A model generated the notes under the pieces. It made no database searches and was not told the origin of the DNA. It saw nothing but the letters and a program-made list of their open reading frames with translations. A program made the translations under genes and the position numbers. From Alphaproteobacteria bacterium UBA2954 (GTDB lineage Bacteria; Pseudomonadota; Alphaproteobacteria; Puniceispirillales; Puniceispirillaceae), in contig DEBO01000127.1 of assembly GCA_002348585.1 (NCBI GenBank), positions 29,786 to 53,078 of the forward strand: a stretch of 23,293 bases of DNA, in the 5' to 3' direction. The stretch's first letter is position 1. Each line of letters starts with the position of its first letter. This document shows, in pieces, positions 9,595-16,425 of this stretch.

Positions 9595-9610
9595 TGGCAT
9601 AGCAATTGCA
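9595..9610 (+). promoter_or_regulatory. Upstream sigma-54-like promoter of flagellin 1
   Basis: The site reads TGGCAT-AGCAA-TTGCA with GG (9596-9597) and GC (9608-9609) exactly 10 bases apart, one mismatch from consensus. Transcription would start near 9621, giving a leader of about 215 bases before the flagellin ATG. It may instead drive the short frame at 9651, or be a secondary or poised binding site for the polymerase. Confidence 0.6.
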
Positions 9611-9779
9611 GGTAATTCCACGTGTCAAATTAATTTTAGAAGAAAGCACAATGCAAAACCAAGTTTTCGAAATTGCCTGGGCTAAACCCCCGGGAACGTC
9701 TGATAGAGTACGACAGGAACAGTCTTTTGGCTGCCCTTCTCATAATCAAACTAGATTAATTGGCGATGTACTGAGCGAT

Positions 9780-9795
9780 TGGCACGGCATTTGCA
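9780..9795 (+). promoter_or_regulatory. Proximal sigma-54 promoter of flagellin 1
   Basis: The site reads TGGCAC-GGCAT-TTGCA, a full consensus match, with GG (9781-9782) and GC (9793-9794) 10 bases apart. The predicted start near 9805 gives a leader of about 30 bases before the flagellin ATG at 9836. This spacing also explains why the in-frame TTG at 9779 cannot be the flagellin start. Confidence 0.85.
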
Positions 9796-9835
9796 ACAAC
9801 GCAGGGTGTCCAACTATTGTGGATTGGCAAGCGAT

Positions 9836-12800
9836 ATGAGCAAGATTAATACAAATATGGCCGGGGTTACGACCCTTTTCCATCTTCGTAATAAAGAAGA
9901 CGGGATGAACAAAGCACTCGAGCGCATTTCATCTGGTTTGCGTTTGAATCATGCAGTTGATGATGCTGCAGGGGCGTCAATCGTTAATCGAATGACATCG
10001 CAAATCAAAGGTTTGGAAGCTGCAATAAGAAATGCTGCCGACGCAATCTCTCTTACGCAGACCGCTGAGGGTGCGATCGAGGAAGTCACAGACATTCTTC
10101 ACAGGTTGCGCGAACTTTCAGTCCAAGCAGCTAACGGTGTTTATACAGGACAGGACCGTCAGGCAATTCAAAATGAAGTAGGCGCTTTGCAAGAAGAGCT
10201 TCACAGAATTGCTGAGAGCTCTACATTTAATGGTGTTAAGATGCTAAACGGCTCCTTTATTGATACAACATTCCAAGTTGGATTTCAGCCAAATGATACT
10301 GCTACATTGTCTATTGAGGACGTTAAGCCAACCGGCCTAGGCGAATTTGTTCTCAAGACAGATGTAATTAATTCGGGCAACATGATTCCTACAGAGACGA
10401 CAGCGACAACATCTACCACTTCAAACAATATTGTTAATAGTGGAACAGGCACTGTTACGCTGAACGAGGGTTTCTTTATGACAATAGCTGCGCCAGCTTC
10501 TAGTGGATCAGCTCTCGATACATTTGTAACAACTTATCCAGGTGGCACCTATTCAACCACCACAGATGGTTTTTCTGTAGATGCAACTACGGGTCTCATT
10601 ACGAGCACTAGTCTTAAGCAATATGATTCTACTAAAACCGCAACAGAATTTCCAAATACACAAACAATAACAAGAGTTTACACTGAGGGCGCAAACATCT
10701 TTACCGAAGAAATAACTCTTACGTTAGCAGACGTGAATCCAAATACGATTACACGTTCAGCCACTTCAACAATTAACGTAAATAGTGTTGACGATATAAC
10801 TATTAATGCGTTTGATACATCAACAACTCAGGCGACTGCAACCCAAGGGTCTTTGAGTGCAGAGCTCGCGGCTTTTATCCAGGGTTCAAGAACTGTTTCT
10901 GGCAACAATGGTACATTTAGTTTGTCCGGAACAGATGCAGCACAATTTTCTGTAGATGCTGCAACTGGTCAAATTACTTGGGCATCTTCACCTACACTTC
11001 TGAATACGGATAAAAGCCTTGTTCTGACATTCACATCAGATGTTGGTGATGTTTTCACTGAGACTATTGTTATAGACCATGAAAGCACCAATCCATCAAT
11101 AGGTGAGATTACCCTTAACGTTTCTGAAGATGGTGATTCCACCGGCACAGTAAACTACGATATGACGGCAGCTGCAAACTTTTCTACTGCTTTCGCTGCG
11201 CTGTATTCCAGTGGCGTAACCACTACAACTTTATCTTCCAGTGCTCCAGCTGGCGTGTCAGTGTCAGGTGATGATTTGGTTTTTGACCTGTCTGATGCTT
11301 CACTCGCAGCTGGAACAACCGTCTCTTTTGAAATGGAGCTAGATAATGGCGCAGGGCTTGTCCACACTGAACAAGTTTCATTTACTGTGGCTGGTTCACA
11401 GCCATCAGATGCGGTTGCAAGAGCTACTGATGTAAGCCCTGGTAGTCTAACAGTTGCTAATGCTGGCTCAGTAACCACAGATAACACTGGAAATGAGGGA
11501 CCAGCATACACTTCAGGCGCAGGAACACCTTCCTACACTGACGGAACAAACGGTCAAATCAATACTGCTATTTCTATGGCAGAAGGTGCCCAGATCGTAA
11601 TTTCCACTGATGCACAGAGCACGAACTTGCAAAACTTTGTGACTGCAAATGCTGGCGGTACTTTCTCAATTTCGGGAACTGATGCAGCCCTGTTTAATGT
11701 AGATACAACAACTGGCCAAATCACTTCGAAAGCCCATGTAGATTTCGAGGTTCCTGACGATGATGGTGAAGATGGCACTTATAATGTAAGTTTGAAGTAC
11801 ACCCAAGGTACAAATAACTTCACTGACATTATCACAGTTACAATTACCGACGATACATCAGATAACTCTGCAAACCAAGCAGCTGGTAGGCCTCGTCTTG
11901 GGACTGACAGAACTACCGCTGCCAGTTTGATAAGTGAAGATGAAGATATTACTATATTTGGTAATGTGGGTACTAAAGTTATCGATGTGAACGGAAAATC
12001 TTCTGCATATGATATTGTTCAAGCAATTAACGCCGAACAAAGTGAGACAGGTGTTTATGCAGATGCGCAAACTAGAGTAAACATAACGTTTCCTGAGCAG
12101 ATTGACCTAAAGACAGATACCGTTACTTTTAGCTTAATGGGTGTAAATGAGACAGCAATCACCGTATCTGGAAATGTTGATTTTGGTCAGACAAACGGTC
12201 GTGATGCAAACATTCGCCAGTTGGCTAATGCGGTTAACTCAGTATCAGGAAAAACTGGAATTACAGCGAAGGTTTCGAGCAAGGGCGACACTTTGCATAT
12301 GTTCTCCAATGAAGGCCATGATATTGTAGTTGAAAACTTCACAATGTCGGTTCTAGATATCCCAATGAATGTGTCATCTACTGATGATAATTTGGTGAGT
12401 GTTGGTGATGTTCAGCAATTGAGAAAGGGTGTTGGTAATGACGACACCTTCCGCTCGACTGGTCAGATTACTTTCCATTCGCCATATATTTTCTCAGTGG
12501 ATGCAGGCCTTACTGGGATCAATGGTGGCGGTCTGTTCCAGACCGTTCCAGGAGCAGCAACCCTTTCTTCTGTGTCATCGCTCGATGTGCTGACTGTTGA
12601 GGGTGCTAAGAAGATGCTTACCGCTGTCGATGGTGCACTTGTAAGAATCGACCTTGAGCGCTCCGATCTCGGTGCTGTGATGTCAAGAATGCAGCATACG
12701 ATTAATAACTTATCGAATGTTGTTGTGAATACGAAAGCAGCTCGTTCTCGTATACAAGATGCTGATATTGCGGCTGAAACTACTGAGATGACAAAGGCAC

Positions 12801-12883
12801 AAGTTCTGTCACAAGCCGCTCAAGCAATGCTTGCGCAGGCTAACAGATCATCACAGTCGATTTTATCTCTTCTTCAGGGTTAA
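9836..12883 (+). CDS. Giant flagellin 1
   Basis: A flagellin of 1015 residues, about twice the usual length. It is the filament subunit, exported by the flagellar type III system. The N-terminal D0/D1 region (residues 1-165) begins MSKINTNMAGV and has LERISSGLRLNHAVDDAAGA, IRNAADAISLTQTAEGAIEE and LRELSVQAANG. The C-terminal D1/D0 region (about 915-1015) has SRIQDADIAAETTEMTKAQV and LSQAAQAMLAQANR. Between them lie three cadherin-like repeats, a threonine/serine-rich region and an IN-motif module (about 725-836). The start is fixed by the flagellin N-terminus and by the promoter at 9780-9795. A TTG at 9779 in the same frame is upstream of the transcription start. The ribosome-binding site is poor (GGATTGG about 10 bases upstream), which is odd for an abundant protein. 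It is followed by a shared terminator and the convergent flagellin 2. Confidence 0.95.
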   Translation: MSKINTNMAGVTTLFHLRNKEDGMNKALERISSGLRLNHAVDDAAGASIVNRMTSQIKGLEAAIRNAADAISLTQTAEGAIEEVTDILHRLRELSVQAANGVYTGQDRQAIQNEVGALQEELHRIAESSTFNGVKMLNGSFIDTTFQVGFQPNDTATLSIEDVKPTGLGEFVLKTDVINSGNMIPTETTATTSTTSNNIVNSGTGTVTLNEGFFMTIAAPASSGSALDTFVTTYPGGTYSTTTDGFSVDATTGLITSTSLKQYDSTKTATEFPNTQTITRVYTEGANIFTEEITLTLADVNPNTITRSATSTINVNSVDDITINAFDTSTTQATATQGSLSAELAAFIQGSRTVSGNNGTFSLSGTDAAQFSVDAATGQITWASSPTLLNTDKSLVLTFTSDVGDVFTETIVIDHESTNPSIGEITLNVSEDGDSTGTVNYDMTAAANFSTAFAALYSSGVTTTTLSSSAPAGVSVSGDDLVFDLSDASLAAGTTVSFEMELDNGAGLVHTEQVSFTVAGSQPSDAVARATDVSPGSLTVANAGSVTTDNTGNEGPAYTSGAGTPSYTDGTNGQINTAISMAEGAQIVISTDAQSTNLQNFVTANAGGTFSISGTDAALFNVDTTTGQITSKAHVDFEVPDDDGEDGTYNVSLKYTQGTNNFTDIITVTITDDTSDNSANQAAGRPRLGTDRTTAASLISEDEDITIFGNVGTKVIDVNGKSSAYDIVQAINAEQSETGVYADAQTRVNITFPEQIDLKTDTVTFSLMGVNETAITVSGNVDFGQTNGRDANIRQLANAVNSVSGKTGITAKVSSKGDTLHMFSNEGHDIVVENFTMSVLDIPMNVSSTDDNLVSVGDVQQLRKGVGNDDTFRSTGQITFHSPYIFSVDAGLTGINGGGLFQTVPGAATLSSVSSLDVLTVEGAKKMLTAVDGALVRIDLERSDLGAVMSRMQHTINNLSNVVVNTKAARSRIQDADIAAETTEMTKAQVLSQAAQAMLAQANRSSQSILSLLQG
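10510..11855 (+). repeat. Cadherin-like repeats of flagellin 1 (3 copies)
   Basis: Three protein-level repeats of about 75-80 residues lie at about 10510-10738, 10850-11092 and 11621-11855. The shared pattern is a helix-like LxxFV, a G-T-F-S-I-S-G-T-D strand, xFxVDxxTGxIT, then Y-x-T-x-G with F-T-E-T-I-x-I-x-x-x-D at the end. Examples are AGGTFSISGTDAALFNVDTT and FTETIVIDH. The pattern resembles bacterial cadherin-like domains, which often bind calcium and stick cells or sugars; that role is inferred only from resemblance. Matching copies are in flagellin 2 and FliD. Confidence 0.75.
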
Positions 12884-12902
12884 TTTTGGTTTCAAAATAA
12901 AA

Positions 12903-12928
12903 AAAAGGGCGCCAAATGGCGCCCTTTT
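12903..12928. terminator. Bidirectional terminator between the two flagellins
   Basis: A perfect stem GGGCGCC (12907-12913) and GGCGCCC (12918-12924) with loop AAAT is flanked by A on the left and T on the right, so the structure ends transcripts on either strand. It lies 23 bases after the flagellin 1 stop and 15 bases beyond the flagellin 2 stop. Confidence 0.92.
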
Positions 12929-12943
12929 CTTATTTTTTGTTTT

Positions 12944-15715
12944 TTACTGAAGCAACGCCAGCACTGATTGCTTAGACTGGTTGGCCTGAGCAAGCATTGA
13001 TGTGGCTGCCTGAGACAGGATCTGCTGCTTAGACAACTGGCTTGTTTCCAGAGCAAAGTCAGCATCTGTAATCCGGCCTTTAGCCTGTTCAGTCAGAGAT
13101 GACGCAGCAGTCAAGTTATCAATGTTGTGCTGCAATCTGTTCTGAGTTGAACCAAGTTTCGCTTGAGCGGCGGTGATTTGGTTCAGGGCCTCGTCCAGAA
13201 TATCGATTGCATCTTGAGCTCCAGCTTGTGTGCCGATGTTCAAATTTTCGATATGGTCGCCATTGTCTACAACACTGTCGACAACGTTTAGCACGATAGT
13301 TTCAGTGTAAACATTATCACCGCTAGTGTAGACGAGGTCGAAGTTGTATTGGGCTTTATCTTCGAAGTTCATGATTGTCCTTGAACTGATATTGCCATTT
13401 TTGTCAACCTCGAAGCTTGAAGCATCTGCTCCACCCAGAGACCAACTACCGCTATTATAGCTGTTCACAAATGTTGTGAGTTCGCCACTTAAAACAGTGT
13501 TGGCTCCTGTTGACTGGATAGTTGCTCTTAGGGTTTCGTCAACTTGAATTGTAGACTTACCACCGACCACTTCTGTTGATTGAGCAGAGCCATCTTTGGT
13601 CTGGTCAGTAGAGGTTAGTGACACGGTTGCAGATGCAGGATTGGTCGCTGCAGTGGTTTCAAGCGCAATGTCCTGAACGAAGGTATTTCCATCAAGGTCG
13701 GTATAGGTAACCTCCAATGTGTAGCTACCTGCGTCCGAACCGGCCTCAAGTGTTACAACGTTTCCAGCAATCGTAAACGCATCAGTACCACCATCTTCGT
13801 TGGTCTGTGTATCCACTACATCGATTGCATATGTTCCGTTAGCATTTGCATCGGTGTAGGTGTTGAGGTCAGAGAACAAAGAACGATTTTTCATATCGAA
13901 TACGACCGCTTCACCGTCAGATGTTCCTGTTATTTCAACAATGGACCCTGTTTGTTCAGTGCGTCCTGCGCCTTGAACAAAAGTATCAGTACCGGCTGCT
14001 CCAGCGGCAACAATATCTAAAGTTATTGTTTCGACGAACAACTCTTCACCTGCTGCTGTGCTATCAGCTGCTGAGCCAAGCGTCAGCGTAACAGTAACCT
14101 GACCTGTTTCAACAGGAGCTACTGATTGACCAAGCTCAAATGTTTCCGACATTGTTAGAATGTCATCCATTGTGGCAGTTGTTAAGCTTGCACCAGTAGT
14201 GGTATTTGTTCTAGCAACACCATTTCCTTGGTTAGATCCAGTTACATCTGTTGGGTCTCCAATAAACGCAAAGATTTCGCCAGCGGCTACACCATCAGTG
14301 TCTGCATGCCGTTCGATGAAGTCTTTAGCGCCTTGGGACAGCAGGTCGCGAGTTGCTGCAGCTGATAAATCAAATGTGATATCAGCAGTTCCAGTTGAGT
14401 CCACAGAAATCTGCATGCTTGAGCGACCTGTTCTAGCCACTTCTTGGTCTGTTTGCGCAATTCCTGCATCAGCAATTGAATTATTGGTGACTGTTAAAGC
14501 TACTGTCTCGGCAAATGTATTACCGGTTGAGTTAGTGTAGGTTACAATAAAGTCGTACACATTATCATCGGCAGTTGAAGCTCCAGTGCCTAAGTCACCT
14601 GTATTTTCAAAATCGAAAGTACCTGTGGTCACATTTACAGCGCCAGTTGTTGTGTTAATTGTAAAAACACCGTTGTCTGTGCCAGTAAGTGCAAAATTTG
14701 AAGTTGAGTTTGGTGTATCAGCTGCCACAAATTCCTTGAATGCATCACTTAATACGCCATTTACCCCGGCAGTTTCAAAGCTCACGTCCTCAGCTTCCTC
14801 AACTGTCAAATTCGATGTGGCTGAATTTGTTGAAGCTGTTACAGTGGCCGTATCAGTAATGGTCAACACTACGTTTTCAGTGACCGATTCGGTGCCTGAT
14901 GTATATGTTACGGAAAATTCGTAGACACCGTCAAAATTTGCATCTGTTGCACTGTCAAAATCCAGTTCACCAGCCTGAAGGGTAATAATACCAGCAGAGC
15001 TTACCTGGAACAAAGAAGCATCAACTTCAGAACCCATTGAGTAGGTGCCACTACCATTAGCAATCACAAAATCTGTGAAGCCAGAGCTGAACACATCCTT
15101 GTTGATTTGAACTTGACCTTCACCAGCTGTTATTTGGGTCTTTGCTGCTGTATGTACAAAAATATTGGAAGTATCAATAGCTGCTTCGGACACATCAGTA
15201 ATGGCTGTGCCGCCAAGTGCGTCGGTATTCATTCTGTCGACCGCGATACCAATTACTTCCGCATTGGTGTTACCAGCACGGATTTCGGAATTGTAAGAGC
15301 CATCGAGAACCTTAACGCCGTTAAAGTTCGTATTATCTGCAATCTTATCGATTTCAGCTAATAAAGCTTCAACTTCCAACTGAGCGTTTGCACGGTCACC
15401 GTCACTGTAAATGCCGTTAGCCATCTGAACAGATAGTTCGCGCATCCGGATGACCATATTTGAAATTTCACCCATTCCAGACTCAGCAGTCTGAACAAGT
15501 GAAATACCATCGTTAGAGTTACGGATAGCCATATTAATGCCGCGAAGCTGGCTTTCCATTTTAGTGGCCACAGCAAGACCCGCTGCATCGTCTGCTGCCT
15601 GGTTAATTCTTAGACCAGATGACAGGCGCTGCATAGCCTTTTCCATTCCACTTTGAGCACCCAGAGCTGCCACACGAGCATTCAAAGCGCCAACGTTTGT
15701 ATTAATAACAGTCAT
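12944..15715 (-). CDS. Giant flagellin 2
   Basis: A second flagellin, 923 residues, clearly distinct from flagellin 1. The N-terminus reads MTVINTNVGALNARVAALGA, then MQRLSSGLRINQAADDAAGL, IRNSNDGISLVQTAESGMGE and MRELSVQMANG. The C-terminus (from about residue 824) has QAKLGSTQNRLQHNIDNLTA, RITDADFALETSQLSKQQIL and SMLAQANQSKQSVLALLQ. The centre is made of at least four cadherin-like repeats. The ATG at 15715 is chosen because it begins the flagellin N-terminus and has GGAG six bases upstream; the frame is open 66 codons further but that part is not flagellin-like. No sigma-54 site is seen upstream, unlike flagellin 1 and fliD, so it may be under another sigma factor. It is convergent with flagellin 1. 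Confidence 0.95.
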   Translation of the reverse strand: MTVINTNVGALNARVAALGAQSGMEKAMQRLSSGLRINQAADDAAGLAVATKMESQLRGINMAIRNSNDGISLVQTAESGMGEISNMVIRMRELSVQMANGIYSDGDRANAQLEVEALLAEIDKIADNTNFNGVKVLDGSYNSEIRAGNTNAEVIGIAVDRMNTDALGGTAITDVSEAAIDTSNIFVHTAAKTQITAGEGQVQINKDVFSSGFTDFVIANGSGTYSMGSEVDASLFQVSSAGIITLQAGELDFDSATDANFDGVYEFSVTYTSGTESVTENVVLTITDTATVTASTNSATSNLTVEEAEDVSFETAGVNGVLSDAFKEFVAADTPNSTSNFALTGTDNGVFTINTTTGAVNVTTGTFDFENTGDLGTGASTADDNVYDFIVTYTNSTGNTFAETVALTVTNNSIADAGIAQTDQEVARTGRSSMQISVDSTGTADITFDLSAAATRDLLSQGAKDFIERHADTDGVAAGEIFAFIGDPTDVTGSNQGNGVARTNTTTGASLTTATMDDILTMSETFELGQSVAPVETGQVTVTLTLGSAADSTAAGEELFVETITLDIVAAGAAGTDTFVQGAGRTEQTGSIVEITGTSDGEAVVFDMKNRSLFSDLNTYTDANANGTYAIDVVDTQTNEDGGTDAFTIAGNVVTLEAGSDAGSYTLEVTYTDLDGNTFVQDIALETTAATNPASATVSLTSTDQTKDGSAQSTEVVGGKSTIQVDETLRATIQSTGANTVLSGELTTFVNSYNSGSWSLGGADASSFEVDKNGNISSRTIMNFEDKAQYNFDLVYTSGDNVYTETIVLNVVDSVVDNGDHIENLNIGTQAGAQDAIDILDEALNQITAAQAKLGSTQNRLQHNIDNLTAASSLTEQAKGRITDADFALETSQLSKQQILSQAATSMLAQANQSKQSVLALLQ
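13270..15088 (-). repeat. Cadherin-like repeats of flagellin 2 (4 copies)
   Basis: Four protein-level repeats lie at about 14840-15088, 14475-14752, 13648-13881 and 13270-13491. They share FxxFVxxxxxGxxS-(L/M)-G, DAxxFxVxxxGxIT, a short acidic FDF/FE segment, and Y-x-F-x-V-x-Y-T-S-G followed by an alternating strand ending in D. Examples are YEFSVTYTSGTESVTENVVL and YNFDLVYTSGDNVYTETIVL. The copies differ in length and are well diverged. The region between the second and third copies (about 13885-14470) is strand-rich but I could not assign it to the repeat. Confidence 0.72.
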
Positions 15716-15772
15716 TTCTTTCTCCAAATTCTGTATTAATGTTGTAAAGGCCAATGTGGGCCACCGAAAAAT

Positions 15773-15798
15773 AGAACGACTGGAAAGAAAATAGTTTA
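15773..15798 (-). promoter_or_regulatory. Possible FliA (sigma-28) promoter of flagellin 2
   Basis: On the minus strand TAAACTAT (from 15798) is followed by GTCGTTCT (15780-15773), with 14 bases between TAAA and the -10 element. The FliA consensus is TAAA-N15-GCCGATAA, so the -35 part is good but the -10 part matches only about half and the spacing is one short. The predicted start is about 50 bases before the flagellin 2 ATG. It is the best candidate I see in a 213-base region without any sigma-54 site. Confidence 0.3.
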
Positions 15799-15928
15799 AT
15801 TTTTTTTTGATTTTTTGCTCGAAATGCAATAACCCCTTTTGATAGTGCTTCTTTGCTCTACATATACAGCAAAGGTGAAATTCATAAATTGCAAAAAAAC
15901 AATAGGTTATCAAGGTTTGTAGGTTTTC

Positions 15929-16414
15929 ATGTATTGTCCAGATTGGATTTTTGAAATTGTTTCTGCTGAAGTTGCATCTTTGTATTTGAAAAACGACGTG
16001 CCCTTAGAAATGGGTGCGAGCAAATATGTCAGTGGCTTATCAGAGAATTTTGAGGAGCTCTCAAGCCAAGAAATTTCAACTCTTGCAGAAGAAGAAATAA
16101 GATTACTTGGGGACTTGGAAGCAGGAGAAGTTGCAGTGCCCCTCCTTCAAGGCTTTGCCTATTTTAGGATGTACTATGCATTTCAGGGAGTAAAACGTAA
16201 ACTTAAGCCTATGTTTGGAGATGTAGCATCTGGAACGAAAGAAAAGGAATACGCTGCGCACGCATCTTTCAAACGCTTCAAAGCATATATTTTTGCTTAT
16301 CGGTCAGATAAGGCACTGTTAGCGCCCGACGGGTGGTCTCTGAGCACCCAGACTGACATAAAAATACTAGCTGAAATAGCAAACCAAAACACAAGCCCAC
16401 TAGACTTTCTTTAG
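15929..16414 (+). CDS. Unrecognised protein between flagellin 2 and fliD
   Basis: A frame of 161 residues that I do not recognise. It starts MYCPDWIFEIVSAEVASLYL, is largely helical and charged, has an aromatic stretch (GFAYFRMYYAFQGVKRKLKP) and a basic patch around residues 90-115. No signal peptide, membrane segment or known motif is visible. It is divergent from flagellin 2 (213 bases between starts) and convergent with fliD (11 bases between stops). A weak TAGG lies five bases before the ATG. Lying between two filament genes, a role in filament assembly or flagellin handling is conceivable but unproven. It does not resemble FlaG, FlaF or FlbT as I know them. Confidence 0.65.
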   Translation: MYCPDWIFEIVSAEVASLYLKNDVPLEMGASKYVSGLSENFEELSSQEISTLAEEEIRLLGDLEAGEVAVPLLQGFAYFRMYYAFQGVKRKLKPMFGDVASGTKEKEYAAHASFKRFKAYIFAYRSDKALLAPDGWSLSTQTDIKILAEIANQNTSPLDFL

Positions 16415-16425
16415 TGCTAAGTTCT

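Larger units (their letters stand above)
9476..9835 (+). other. Flagellin 1 control region
   Basis: A 360-base stretch without a convincing gene between the flgL terminator and flagellin 1. It contains two sigma-54-like promoters in tandem (9595-9610 and 9780-9795), so the stretch between and above them is the likely place for activator binding sites. A 62-codon frame (9651-9839) runs through it and overlaps the flagellin ATG by ATGA. Because it contains the better promoter and resembles nothing I know, I do not call it as a gene. A possible hairpin CCTGGG/CCCGGG near 9678-9695 would lie in the transcript of the upstream promoter. Confidence 0.6.

Noticed and set aside
9651..9800. Cyclic-di-GMP or other riboswitch in the flagellin 1 leader
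   Set aside because: A hairpin can be drawn near 9678-9695 but the conserved bases of the GEMM riboswitch are absent.
9779..9835. Extended flagellin 1 start at TTG 9779
   Set aside because: It lies on the -24 element of the promoter and upstream of the predicted transcript start, and the extra 19 residues are not flagellin-like.
9651..9839. A 62-codon frame before flagellin 1 with an ATGA overlap
   Set aside because: Not called as a gene: it contains the consensus sigma-54 promoter at 9780-9795, has only a weak ribosome-binding site and resembles no family I know. Kept as part of a finding.
9836..15715. Invertible flagellin switch between the convergent flagellins
   Set aside because: The C-terminal coding ends are similar in protein but differ at many bases, and no recombinase gene or inverted repeat beyond the terminator is seen.
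15748..15764. Sigma-54-like TGGCCCACATTGGCC on the minus strand before flagellin 2
   Set aside because: GG and GC are 9 bases apart rather than 10 and the -12 part is not TTGC; sigma-54 does not tolerate this well.
15716..15913. Extended N-terminus for flagellin 2 up to 15913
   Set aside because: The flagellin N-terminus begins at 15715 with a good ribosome-binding site; the upstream residues are Cys/Phe/Lys-rich and look like translated AT-rich promoter DNA.
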